19,195 bases of DNA from Ramicandelaber brevisporus (GCA_025201865.1 MU602676.1:98719-117913); one strand, 5' to 3'. Positions 8,504-17,600 are shown, numbered from the stretch's first letter. The notes: generated by a model not told the origin, from the sequence alone. Translations and numbers: made by a program.

Positions 8504-10156
8504 TCAAGCAGACACCTTCTTGAGACCATGAAGAGTCTGTTCCTTGGCAATCAAATGCAGAGTGTTGTCGAGGGTGGCCAGCAGTGAATCCACGTCGGCT
8601 GCCCAGGTGTCGAGACGCTCATTAATGTCGAGTGGCTTCACAAATGACACAAGGCCGCCTGGACGGTCGATACGGGCATAAATCGTCTTGGACACAACCA
8701 AGTTTGAGAGATAGCCCTCAACTTCAGTAGCTGGCAATTCGATCAGCTCGGCAAGGCGCTGGGTAGAGATGCGAGTGTAGTACTGGGCAATGACACGCAG
8801 GTTGTGCTCAATGACACGGTCGCGAAGCACAGTCCAGTGCTTGATGCCCACTGGAGTGTCTGGAGTGAAGATTGGAGTCTTGCGCAGCTCTGGAGCAAAT
8901 GCCTGCTCAACCAAGAGCCACCGGACCAGCTCCATCGTGGTCATACTCTTCAACAGCTGTGCGTAATGAGACAAACCAAGGGTTGCCAGGCGCTTCGACT
9001 CACTAGCCCGAATGCGATGAATCAAGTCGGATTGCTCATTGTCGTACTTGGCCAGCACCACAAAGCTGACGATGCTCTGCAGGGTTTCAGTAGTGGCCTG
9101 CGTGTTTGCAGCAGTGATCGGTGTGTCCAAAATGTGGCGGTAGAACTTGGTAGCCTGCAGATACTCGCCCTCGTGAACGGCCCATTCAACCATCAAGTTG
9201 TAATAACGCAACTTCAGCTGCTGAACCTCCTCCGTGACATCCTTACCCTCGAAATACGATGTATTAATCTTGCGGCTGATGATGGCAGTGCGCTCGTAAT
9301 CAAATCTCGCCAAACAAAGGCGCATTTGCAACAGGATGAAGTCAGTTTTCTCAACCTTTTCCATCGATCCAAATGTCTCAACTTGCAATGCCTGCACAAT
9401 ATCTGCAGCCAAATCAATCTTGCCATCAGCCTCGTGAATAGCCGAAAGCATTCGAGCCAAGCGAGCACGCTCCACTTCGACAAAGATGTGGTCCTCTGTA
9501 ACCGAGCGCAGCGTTTCGATCAACTTGACTTTGACCTCCTTGTTTGGAGTGGTATCGATAAAGGTCATTGCGTGGCGAACCATGGATGCAATGGCTTGGC
9601 GAAGCTGGCCGTTACGCTTGCTGAGGATGACAATGTTGTCATTCAGAGCCGACCAGTTGGACTGAGCATGGCATAGACTGATGATGGCAATCAGCAAACG
9701 AGTTGTCGAAGCGAGATCACTGTCGGTGCGAGTCTTCTTCTCTAAACCGTGCAAGCGCTCAAGAGCAGTTTGGAGTTGACCAGACTGTTAGCACAAAGAG
9801 AAGGCAAATAAGAAGAAGAAGCATATCAATCAATCAATCAATCATTCATTCATTCATTCATTCATTCATTTGTTCGTTCGTTCATAAAGTACAATATCAA
9901 ATGTCAATATACACATGTCACGTTTTGCTTTGGCTTCGAAGTTGCGATGACGCGTCTGCTGATCCCTTAAACTCAATCAATAGTTTGACCGCGTCGTGTT
10001 GTGTCGTGTCGTGTCGTGTCGTGTCGCGTCGTATCGTGCTGTGTCGTGCAACTAAAGTTGTGTGAAGCGTACCTTGGCAAGTTGTTCGGCCTCTGGCAGG
10101 AGTCTGTCGACGTCCGCCGAGTGGTCCTTCTCCATCTTCAGCAGTGTGTTCTCCAT
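8504..10156 (-). CDS. RPN5: 26S proteasome lid subunit Rpn5 (PSMD12), two exons
   Basis: A PCI-domain subunit of the proteasome lid. It helps assemble the lid and contacts the deubiquitinase Rpn11. I read it as two exons: 10156-10073 (28 codons) and 9784-8504 (426 codons plus stop), giving 454 residues against 456 in human PSMD12. The splice sites are AAG|GTACGC at 10073/10072 and CTAACAG|TCTGG at 9785/9784, phase 0. The joined N-terminus MENTLLKMEKDHSADVDRLL, LPEAEQLAKSGQLQ and LHGLEKKTRTDSD follows the human protein closely. Further conserved blocks are NENIMLLSKR-like (NDNIVILSKR), LQVETFGSMEKVEK and the PCI winged-helix region with YYTRISTQRLAELIELPATE and YLSNLVVSKTIYARIDR. The C-terminal LIAKEQTLHGLKK is also family-like. 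The codon at 9754 is TTG, an internal Leu and not a start. An in-frame upstream ATG at 10264 would add a low-complexity extension, so I prefer 10156. Confidence 0.95.
9826..9883 (+). repeat. TCAA / ATTC / GTTC tetranucleotide tract
   Basis: Three successive tetranucleotide blocks lie inside the Rpn5 intron: TCAA units (about 9827-9843), ATTC units (about 9844-9870) and GTTC units (about 9872-9883). Each differs from its neighbour by one base, so they look like one array drifting by slippage plus substitution. Confidence 0.9.
9991..10050 (+). repeat. GTGTC pentanucleotide repeat
   Basis: Five perfect GTGTC units (10001-10025) are flanked by degenerate copies (GCGTC, GTATC, GTGCT) inside the Rpn5 intron, close to its 5' splice site. 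Confidence 0.9.
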
Positions 10157-10214
10157 CGCTATTGTAATTGCTGTTGTTGTTGTTGTTGTTTGACTTGGGA
10201 AAAAAAATATAAAA

Positions 10215-10220
10215 TTTAAT
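10215..10220 (-). terminator. Possible poly(A) signal of F-box gene
   Basis: ATTAAA on the minus strand lies about 90 bp after the F-box gene stop at 10311, in the A/T-rich gap before the Rpn5 start. Motif and position only. Confidence 0.35.
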
Positions 10221-10310
10221 ACGGAGAGTGGTTTGGCAAACAGCAAGCTGACATTCCAAACCACAGTGGATGAATGCTGTCAAGATGGACAATTGTAACT
10301 TTGAACAGGA

Positions 10311-12017
10311 TTAAAAGAGTGCTACATCTACATTAGGCAAGGCACTCTGGAGAGCTGGCAGGAACACTGGTGACCCGTAGGTGGTTATGTATTTTTGCAA
10401 TCTTGGACAGAGTTGGGCGATTGCAATGAGGAATGATGCTGGGTAGAAACCACTACGACGACGCATGATGAACGATTTGACAGCGCTCCCACCAGCTGGC
10501 ATGGCTTGGTTGAATTGATCGAGGAATTGGTCAGTCTCGTCCATGTCGCAGCGACTCAGCGACAAGAACACAAGTGACGGAAATGACATTACGCATGCCA
10601 GCGTTGTGCCATCAGTGATATGGAATTGGCCAAGATAAAGATGATTCAGGAATGGGAATAGTCGCGTCCCTAGTGCTGGACTTTGATTGATAGCCAGCTT
10701 GACCAACATTTGCTCCAATATTCCACATTCAATGTGCAATCGACGCAGATGCCGACATGCCCTGGCAAGACTGTCAATGTGGTTCACATTATCTGAATCA
10801 GCTACTGCAAAAAGACGATTGATGACTGCGGTTCTACATTTTGGGAATGCTGCTACCATTGAGAACCCAAAGCAGGCTGATATTTCACCCTCAAACTCAA
10901 ATTTATAGACCTTGGGCCAACAGTGCTCAAAGATGGCCATTGCAATTGGCAGAGGGTGGGGTGACGCGCTGTCTGGGTGAGGTGATGTACATTGACTTGC
11001 ATAAGTGTGCAGGAACATCTTCTCCAGACTGGGGAATGTTGACGGATTCCAGTAGCTTTTGTTCCCAGCTATACAGCTGCATACCAGGATACGTAACAAA
11101 CGAAGATGGGGAAACAAGCTAGCACTGCTATTTGAGTCAAACTTCCGATGCTCATCCATCAGACCAAAGCATTCACCAGCGAGCCATGATGTAAATACGA
11201 GTGACTCGACATATTTGGAGAGATCCTGAATTGGAGCTACATCGGCGGTTGATTCATTTCTTGTGCTCGTTATCAAAAATGTTCTCAATCTGATGCGCAA
11301 GTTAACTCGATTCAAGACTGGTTCTATTGCACGAACGACCACCGAAAGGACCATTTGCCAATCGCTCTCTTCAATTACATCCATATCCAAGTAAACTGTT
11401 TTTAAGTTTGGTAAGGCACCATGTGGATCTGCCCACTTAGCCAGATTGATCACGCTCTCGCCAAAGGAATCATAATTGAACATTGCCCACCGATTCACCT
11501 TGATCTCGACGTTGCAGAGATATGGCATCTTTGCAATGCACTCTTCAAATACGAGCTTGGTCTGCTCAAACATTATGATAGTGTTCATGTCAAATGTGAA
11601 CAAAGTCAGATTTGGAAACATCGATGGCCAATGAACTGGATCGGGCCATCCTTCAATCACGTCGGGAGTAGAGAAGCTGCGCATCAGGTGGCCAAACCGA
11701 TGAAGCAGATGATTGTCGGTGGATGTCAACCTCTTGTACTTGAGGAACTCTGGCAGTTGGTCTCGCCATGTCACGTCGGACAGGATAGCGTACAGGGCAC
11801 GGCACGTTGCTCGATGCTTCCAGCACTCTCCGGGGTCAGTGTATTGCCATATCAAGCGCAGCAATTCGGGAGGCAGCCAGAACAACCGGCTCGTCTTTTG
11901 ACATTCGTAGTGCTCTGCTTGGAGCATCACAGTCGGCATTTTACCCTTGTAGTGGAGCGAAGAGCGGCCGCACACTTTGGCAACCAACTTCCTGAAGAAT
12001 CCAGCAGACTTTGCCAT
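10311..12017 (-). CDS. F-box protein with leucine-rich segments
   Basis: 568 residues from ATG 12017. F-box-like residues 46-86 contain LPPELLRLIWQYTDPGECWK, then RATCRALYAI and W84, matching the usual pattern (LPxELL, then a Cys/Arg-rich helix, then W). F-box proteins bind Skp1 and bring targets to SCF ubiquitin ligases. The remainder has irregular leucine-rich segments, such as LPNLKTVYLDMD (202-213), FPHLRLLRILVC (302-313), FPSLEKMFLH (328-337), CRHLRRLHIE (421-430), FPFLNHLYLG (454-463) and FPSLVFLSLSRCDM (479-492). These probably form a target-binding repeat fold. The substrate cannot be told. An in-frame Met at residue 27 is an alternative start. The frame stays open for 70 more codons upstream of 12017 to a good 3' splice site, so the gene may be the 3' exon of a fusion with AP-1 sigma. 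Confidence 0.82.
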   Translation of the reverse strand: MAKSAGFFRKLVAKVCGRSSLHYKGKMPTVMLQAEHYECQKTSRLFWLPPELLRLIWQYTDPGECWKHRATCRALYAILSDVTWRDQLPEFLKYKRLTSTDNHLLHRFGHLMRSFSTPDVIEGWPDPVHWPSMFPNLTLFTFDMNTIIMFEQTKLVFEECIAKMPYLCNVEIKVNRWAMFNYDSFGESVINLAKWADPHGALPNLKTVYLDMDVIEESDWQMVLSVVVRAIEPVLNRVNLRIRLRTFLITSTRNESTADVAPIQDLSKYVESLVFTSWLAGECFGLMDEHRKFDSNSSASLFPHLRLLRILVCSCIAGNKSYWNPSTFPSLEKMFLHTYASQCTSPHPDSASPHPLPIAMAIFEHCWPKVYKFEFEGEISACFGFSMVAAFPKCRTAVINRLFAVADSDNVNHIDSLARACRHLRRLHIECGILEQMLVKLAINQSPALGTRLFPFLNHLYLGQFHITDGTTLACVMSFPSLVFLSLSRCDMDETDQFLDQFNQAMPAGGSAVKSFIMRRRSGFYPASFLIAIAQLCPRLQKYITTYGSPVFLPALQSALPNVDVALF

Positions 12018-12229
12018 GCCAGAGAGTGAGCCGGCAGGACCGTTACTGTTACTGTTATTGTTGCTGGTATTGTTGTTGTGGTTGTTATTGTTGCTGTTGT
12101 GGTTTCTATTATTGTTATGATAGCTGAAAGGTACCGAGAGAAAATGAAGTGAAAGCGGAGCCTGGGGAATCGTCGAATGGTCAAGTCCCCGCCAATGGTG
12201 GTATTCTTCTTTTCCTTTGACGTGGGGAT
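12018..12229 (-). other. Open asparagine-rich frame upstream of F-box ATG
   Basis: The 70 codons before the F-box ATG contain no stop in the F-box frame. They encode a charged, His-containing start (HVKGKEEYHHWRG), then a Pro/Leu/Ser-rich part, then an Asn-rich tract made by AAC/AAT triplets. It is either the 5' leader of the F-box mRNA or a linker in a sigma-F-box fusion. Confidence 0.55.
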
Positions 12230-12350
12230 CTGTGGTGCATAGATGTCAATGATGCACAATTAGATACACATTTATTATTGAATTAATGTTTTGTTTAATA
12301 GAAAAGGAGGATGAGGAAGAGGAAGAGGAATGAATATTAAGCATGCTTAC
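12230..12350 (-). other. Candidate 121-nt intron removing the sigma stop codon
   Basis: The 5' site reads TTTG|GTAAGC at 12351/12350 and the 3' site CACCACAG|ATCCCC at 12230/12229. A CTAAT-type branch-point candidate lies some 35 nt before the AG. Splicing in phase 1 converts Gly-Lys-His-Ala-stop into Asp-Pro-His and continues in frame into the F-box protein. The length suits fungal introns. No transcript is available, and retention would leave a normal sigma stop. Confidence 0.5.
12271..12276 (-). terminator. Candidate poly(A) signal after AP-1 sigma stop
   Basis: AATAAA on the minus strand lies about 60 nt after the sigma stop codon at 12337 and inside the candidate 121-nt intron. If used, it would end a sigma-only mRNA before the F-box exon. 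Confidence 0.45.
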
Positions 12351-12879
12351 CAAATGATCGAATAGAGTCACTTGCTTGCAGAATGAGTGATCTTCCAATG
12401 CCCTCCAGGTTCATGTCAACCCATCCTCTGTCCGAATTTTCTTGTTCTTCTTGGGCATCCTGTTGGTTGATGCATCTCACAATTGACTTCAAACTGGTCT
12501 CTTGCACCTCTCCAGCCAATAGCAGCTCGTCCAAGATGTAATACGCTTTGTGGAAATGGAAGATAATATCCAATTCACATACATTTGAAAAGTGGCGATC
12601 CAGAATCTCGACATAGCGATGGATGACTTCCAGCATGATCAATTCGTTGTCCGACGGGTCAATTCCAGCTACAAAGTACAGTGATGCGTATTTGCGGTAT
12701 ACAACCTTGGTGCCGTCCTTGTATTCGAGGAAGTTGCACATTTTGGGACGACGTGCCAAGACCAGCTGGGTTAGCTGTTTGATGATCTTAGGCTTGTCCT
12801 TTGGAGGAACTGTAGCAAACCACTTGGCAAGGCGAAGCTTGCCCTGGCGGCTGATGAGGAAGAAGTAGTTGATCGCCAT
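12337..12879 (-). CDS. APS1: AP-1 clathrin adaptor sigma subunit
   Basis: A 180-residue small adaptin of the AP-1 complex, which links clathrin to membranes at the trans-Golgi and endosomes. The whole longin-like fold is present: MAINYFFLISRQGKLRLAKW (1-20), VLARRPKMCNFLEYKD (40-55), KVVYRKYASLYFVAGID (58-74), DNELIMLEVIHRYVEILD (77-94), NVCELDIIFHFHKAYYILDE (99-118) and GEVQETSLKSI (123-133). The signatures fit AP-1, not AP-2 or AP-3. I start at ATG 12879, where family members start. The frame runs further upstream, but only through T-rich and TGTG repeat sequence. The tail after about residue 155 (VDMNLEGIGRSLILQASDSI) is longer than in human AP1S1, about 158 residues. A perfect 5' splice site sits at the fourth codon from the stop, so the last residues GKHA may be an unspliced form. 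Confidence 0.93.
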   Translation of the reverse strand: MAINYFFLISRQGKLRLAKWFATVPPKDKPKIIKQLTQLVLARRPKMCNFLEYKDGTKVVYRKYASLYFVAGIDPSDNELIMLEVIHRYVEILDRHFSNVCELDIIFHFHKAYYILDELLLAGEVQETSLKSIVRCINQQDAQEEQENSDRGWVDMNLEGIGRSLILQASDSIRSFGKHA

Positions 12880-13262
12880 CTGCTGTAGAACACTCACACA
12901 CGCACACGCACACGCACAAGCACAAGCACAAGCACACGTTAATCGAGAGCTGGGAGGGTGGAGGTAGAGAGATAGATGGGGTGGATAGAGAGAGGCTGAC
13001 ACTGTAGCTGGTAGATGTAATCGCGTTGTCGTCGCTTCTGCAAAGTTCGAAAGAAAAAGAAAGTTTGATGCGTGTCGCGGAGTCAGCGAATCTGGCCTTG
13101 ACACACACACACAGACACACAAGCAGAAACCGCATGGAAAGCACCACTTTCGACATGGTTTGAATTGAAGAAGGCAGCAACTAACCAAACAAACAAGACT
13201 TGTCAAGCTATTAAGAAAAAAGAAGAAAAAGGTCATTCTAGTACAAATGGTATAATACTGCA
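12880..13262. other. Spacer between Elf1 and AP-1 sigma genes
   Basis: 383 bp on the shared minus strand. It holds the Elf1 3' flank, the promoter and leader of the sigma gene, and CACGCA/CACACA-type repeats at about 12891-12940 and 13100-13120. The minus strand ends in TTCTACAGCAG just before the sigma ATG, which looks like a 3' splice site and allows a 5'-leader intron. No TATA box is clear. Confidence 0.5.
12891..12940 (+). repeat. CACGCA / CACAAG hexanucleotide tract
   Basis: CA-based hexanucleotide units (CACGCA, then CACAAG-type) lie directly upstream of the AP-1 sigma start codon. Confidence 0.8.
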
Positions 13263-14051
13263 TTAAAAGTCTTCATCCTCATCGTCATCATCGTCGTCAT
13301 CGTCATCTAATGTTTCTGGCACGCCAAATTCATCAACTTTACGACTGTTGGCAATACGGCGTTTCTTTGGCTGTTGCTTCTGTGATGAGGATGCTCCTCC
13401 ACGGCCAGTATCGTAATAATCATCCTCGTCCTCATACTCATCTTCCTCATCTTCGTCTTCATACGCCGATGGACGGGATGAGCGACCTTTGCTGCTCTTT
13501 TGACGACCGTCGCCGTTTCTGCTGGCATTTCCTCTATCTCCAAATAGTCCTGCATCTTCGTCGGCGTCGTCGTCGTTTTCGTATCCGTATCCACCACTGC
13601 CACCATTCCGACTCGCGCTATATTCACCATCACCACCACCACCATCATCGTACCCATCATCGCCATCGTCATAGCCATCGTCGTCATCATATCTCTGTCG
13701 TGCTGATTGTTGATGTCTAGATGCTTCATTGCCTCGTCTTCCAGCAGCAGCAGCTCCACCACGAGCACCACCGCCATTACGGCGCTCCAGCTCCCGCTCT
13801 GCCGCTTCCCTCTTTTCTTCCAGGAAATCGATCCAATCGCCATATATATCAACGCCCTCTGACAAGTCATGCGCAGGACATTCCCATCCGATTTTGCATA
13901 CTCGGCAAGTGAGCTCGGCCTTTCCTTCAAGTTTAATCACCTTGATGTACACCGCCTTTTCGTGATTGCAAACTGCACAGTCAAACACAGTGTCTAGCTT
14001 GCGATCAACCTTTGCCTTGGCTACCGGCTTTGACGACTTGCGCTTGCCCAT
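13263..14051 (-). CDS. ELF1: Transcription elongation factor Elf1 (ELOF1) with long acidic tail
   Basis: 262 residues. Elf1/ELOF1 is a small zinc-ribbon protein that binds RNA polymerase II during elongation and in transcription-coupled repair. The N-terminal 80 residues match the family: MGKRKSSKPVAKAK basic start, zinc ligands Cys25, Cys28, Cys49 and Cys52 (CAVCNHEK and CRVCKIGW), then LSEGVDIYGDWIDFLEE (63-79). The rest is unusual. A Glu/Arg helix (79-91) leads to a Gly/Asp/Tyr-rich disordered tail with blocks of Asp and Glu, basic patches (KSSKGRSSR, QPKKRRIANSRK), and a final near-pure Asp/Glu run ending in F. Human ELOF1 has about 83 residues, and yeast Elf1 about 145 with an acidic tail, so this is the long fungal type taken further. 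The stop overlaps no other gene, and Nup155 lies divergently upstream. Confidence 0.93.
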   Translation of the reverse strand: MGKRKSSKPVAKAKVDRKLDTVFDCAVCNHEKAVYIKVIKLEGKAELTCRVCKIGWECPAHDLSEGVDIYGDWIDFLEEKREAAERELERRNGGGARGGAAAAGRRGNEASRHQQSARQRYDDDDGYDDGDDGYDDGGGGDGEYSASRNGGSGGYGYENDDDADEDAGLFGDRGNASRNGDGRQKSSKGRSSRPSAYEDEDEEDEYEDEDDYYDTGRGGASSSQKQQPKKRRIANSRKVDEFGVPETLDDDDDDDDDEDEDF

Positions 14052-14602
14052 CTTTCCACTCGCTACTCAATCAATCAATCAATAAGTCAATCAGTCGGTC
14101 AAAAGTTTTGAAGTCGATGTGCCGTAAAGAAAAAAAAATCAAAGTTTTTTTTTATTTTACTGCTGGCAGGGTTTGTACACCACTCGCCTCGTACCATCCG
14201 GGACATTTGCATGAAGAATGAATAACAAGAGTTATCAACGGATCGCAGAGTTACAATGAGAACAACCATCTGTACCAGCTACTCTAAGGTCTGTGTACAA
14301 TGAGAGTGGAGATGCCCTATCTTTCTTTCTTTCTTTTTTTTTGGATTATTCTTGCTATTTTTTTCTTTCTGGATTATTTTTTTGCTGCTCTGTTTTTTTT
14401 TTTGCTTTTGCTTTTGCTTGCTCTGCAACCACAACAACAACAACAAAAACACACGCATTTTGCGGTTAAATCAAGTCGTCCGTCGCGCCAGCATCCTTGC
14501 GTTCCTCCACACAACGTTGCTCCAAACACGGTCGCTACCTCTTCCCTCTTCCCTCTTTCTTTTCTTCGGCTGCTTTCTGATTGACGGTTTGTTTACACGA
14601 CG
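14052..14602. promoter_or_regulatory. Divergent promoter region between Elf1 and Nup155 genes
   Basis: A 551-bp interval between two genes transcribed away from each other. It contains TCAA units next to the Elf1 start (14067-14082), long T tracts (about 14126-14160 and 14320-14405), a short CAA block (about 14430-14447) and a pyrimidine-rich stretch before the Nup155 ATG. No TATA box or tRNA-like sequence was seen. The open frames across it encode Phe/Leu runs from the T tracts. Confidence 0.5.
14067..14082 (+). repeat. TCAA tetranucleotide repeat
   Basis: Four TCAA units lie in the Elf1 5' leader, with imperfect copies to about 14100. It is the same unit as in the Rpn5 intron. Confidence 0.85.
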
Positions 14603-17600
14603 ATGCAGACGCCGATCCAGAACGTTCGTCGACACGGCCAGCAAAGCGTGCGCTTTGCCTCGACCCAGTTCCAGCAATCGCCTGCAACCCCACTGGCCGG
14701 TGTACGCGCTGCATCGCCATCAAGCCCGGCTGCTCAGACTCCTTCGGCCAACGGCGCAAACAGTCAGCCTTCTGTGACTGCCAAGGAGGCTATGCACAAG
14801 CTGCTAGCCGATACATCGCTGGTAGTGGAGACCCAGCTTGCGCGTGATTTGCAGTATCCACTTCTGGACAATGTGTTTGAGCGCATCACAGGCTCTGACA
14901 GGTACATGCCCACGGCCACTCCAGATACCTCCGTTCTTGCTCAATTGGATCAGGTTGATCTTCCTGTAGACATCTTTGCGCAGTATGATTTGCTGCAATG
15001 TCGCTGCTTCCTCGGCGTGTTCCCTGAAATCTCGCGCGTTTGGATGACTGTTGACCACCGGCTCTTCCTGTGGAACTACGAGAACCCATCTGACTTTTAC
15101 GCGTACGAGGAGCAAGACCAAATCATTGTCAATGTGGCCCTGGTGCGTCCAAAGCCATCGGTGTTTGTGGACCACGTTCGCCACGTGATTGTTGTGGCTA
15201 CGCCTGCTGAGGTGTTCTTGCTGTGTGCGTCCGTGGATGGCCCTAGCGCTGGAGGCGATTTGGCGCTGTACTCGACTCAGTTTGTGGTGCCGGCCGATGG
15301 CATCAACTTTGTGTCGATTGTCGGCACCGCACAAGGCCGCATCTTCATGGGCGGCAACGATGGCAACATTTATGAGTTCCAGTATCAAGCTCAGGCCGGC
15401 TGGTTTACGAGCCAGTACAGCAAGGTTAATCTGACTGCCAATCAAATCAGCCGTGCCATCGGCAACTTGTTTGGCACCCAGGATTCGATTCGCCAGCTTG
15501 TTGTTGACAACGAGCGCAACCTGCTTTACAGCGTGACCAAGTCATCTGTGCTGACTGTTTATGACTTGGGACCAGATGGCACCGCATTCACCCGCATTGC
15601 CCAAATCAGCAATCTCCAAGAGAAGATTCAAGGGATGCAGACTGGAATGTCTACCCTTCATGACTCTGTACGCAAGCCAATCCAGTCTATCCACGTCATC
15701 CCCCGTGCTGAGAGCCGCAAGGTCACTCTGGTTGCCATCACCCAAGGAGCTGCCCGCATTTACTTTACGGTGTTTCCGCAGCAGTTTGCCAACAACTATT
15801 CACAGCAGGCCGAAATCTTGGTTGCGAATGATTTGCGTCCAGTGCACGTTCGTCTGCCTCCATTTGCTGCTCTTCGCAATCACCTGACTGCTCTTGGTGG
15901 TAGTGATGTTGGCGGCCCTTCGTCAATCGCCCACACTTCGCTATATTCCAACGGAGTGACAATCTCAGCAGTGGCGCTATCTGATCAACATGATGCGCTG
16001 ATATCGACTGCGCCGGATGCCATCCAGCTGCATAGTCAATTTTTGAATGGCAACCAGCAAATCTCTGACCTTCATGAGAATGTTGGCCTGGTTACAGTTG
16101 TTGGCAAATCGTGGAGCATTGCTGAGCTTCCACCAAAGATTCATCCAATTCAGAGGAAGCAAGAACCAATCAGCTTCAATCCAAATGAATTGGTCTCGCA
16201 GGCTAATGGAGTCTTCCGTCGCTTTATTGTGGCGACATCATCAGGTGTGTTCATCTATACCAAACAGCGTCCAATTGATCGCTTATGCTCAATCTTGGCC
16301 AATGATTTTATCCAGGATCAATTACCGTCACAGCAGCGCATGTCAAGTGATCAGGCTCTCACTGAATTCATTGAACTGCATGGTGCAACTCAAACTTGTG
16401 CAATGCTGCTCGAGATCATTTGCACACCAGATGCATTCGGTCAGCATTTGATGGCTGCAGCGAAGGATACATTCTTTTCTATCCCTGGTCATGCTCGCTT
16501 CATACCCGAGTCATCCTCATTCTCTCATCAGTATTCAATGATGGGACGTCATCATCAGCACCAGAATGAGGAGCCTGGATTCCACGGAGGGCCACGCCAT
16601 GATGGCATTGCATTGTTTATTGCACGCCAAATCAGTCAAGTCTGGGACAGTAAAGTATTTAAAAATGTGGCTGATGCCAACTCGACTGTTGGAAATGGCC
16701 TTCGTGGAGTGGCTGCAGCATCGAGTGTATGTGATTTGGCTATTCCAACTGGTTTACTTCGCTCAATTAAGTTGAAGCTGGGTTTGTTGCAGGCATTCTT
16801 GAGTGAAAACGATCAGTTTATCCAGAAGTCATTGGCGCGCGTTGTTAGTGAGTATGAGCGTGTTGAACAAGTCAATAGTGATATTAAAGGTGCAATTATT
16901 GAACAGCGCTCGTTATTTGGATTGTGGACTTGTTTGCAAAAATTAACTGGCGCAATTTCATTCTTGCTATTCTCTGATGACTTGGGACTGCCTCGTATCT
17001 CGCCATTGCTCTCGTACGATGATCGTGATGTGATGCTTCATATTCCATTCTTTAAGTTTGTGCTCACTGAGCCATCTGATCGCATCAATAGCCCAGTCTC
17101 CAGCATTGTTGCTGCCATGATTAGAGGCTCTTCAGCCGGCTCTCAGGGATTGAGCTCAGAGGCAGTTTCAAAGCAACTCGAAATCATTTGTGGTGGATTT
17201 TGTGATTTGCATGATTTCACATATTACAGAGCTAATGAATGTCTGGCTCGAGCTGATGCTCTTCCTGCAAATGCTGATCCAAGCGAGCGTCGTGATTTGT
17301 TGCACCAGGCTCATCGCCTGTTCTTGACCATTCCTGATCGCATCACTCTTAAAGATGCTGCTAGCATTGGTGCTATCTTGGCTCGCTACACTCTGCACCT
17401 GGAGGCAGTTAAGGTTGTGTTGACATGTGGAGCTGTTCATTCTGATATGGAGCTGCGCCAATTGTTTAGCGATTTGGCTTTAATGTTGATTGCATCCATT
17501 GATCCAGAGGCATTTAATCAGCAACACTTTGAGCCTCTTCCGGCTATTAAAGAATTGGGAGTGTTTAACGAGTCAGAGGGATTCCATACTCCAACTGTTC

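Larger units (their letters stand above)
9785..10072 (-). other. Rpn5 intron with two microsatellites
   Basis: A 288-nt intron inferred from homology on both sides. The 5' site is GTACGC. The 3' end has a pyrimidine tract (CTTCTTCTTCTTATTTGCC) and CTAACAG. It carries the TCAA/CATT tract and the GTGTC repeat listed separately, which together fill over a third of it. Confidence 0.85.

Noticed and set aside
8804-9676. A 290-codon plus-strand open frame
   Set aside because: It is fully antisense to Rpn5, whose minus-strand protein matches the family along its whole length. Biased codon use there leaves the complement open.
9752-9754. Start codon for Rpn5 at 9754
   Set aside because: The codon is TTG and homology continues upstream (LQTALERL) to a clear 3' splice site, so it is an internal Leu.
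9826-10050. Possible CRISPR-like or structured repeat array
   Set aside because: The units are 4-5 bp, contiguous and without spacers, so they are simple microsatellites in an intron.
11421-12029. A 202-codon plus-strand open frame
   Set aside because: It lies opposite the F-box gene and its composition shows no domain. The minus strand has the F-box and leucine-rich pattern.
11927-12259. A 110-codon minus-strand frame with Ile/Thr-rich repeats
   Set aside because: It is a shifted reading of the AAC/AAT repeat region. The F-box frame explains the same DNA better.
12880-13263. N-terminal extension of AP-1 sigma by 128 codons
   Set aside because: The frame is open, but the extra residues come from T-rich and TGTG repeat DNA, and the family starts at the MAI Met at 12879.
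14804-15445. A 213-codon minus-strand open frame
   Set aside because: It is antisense to the Nup155 propeller in the GC-rich part, where stop codons are rare on both strands.
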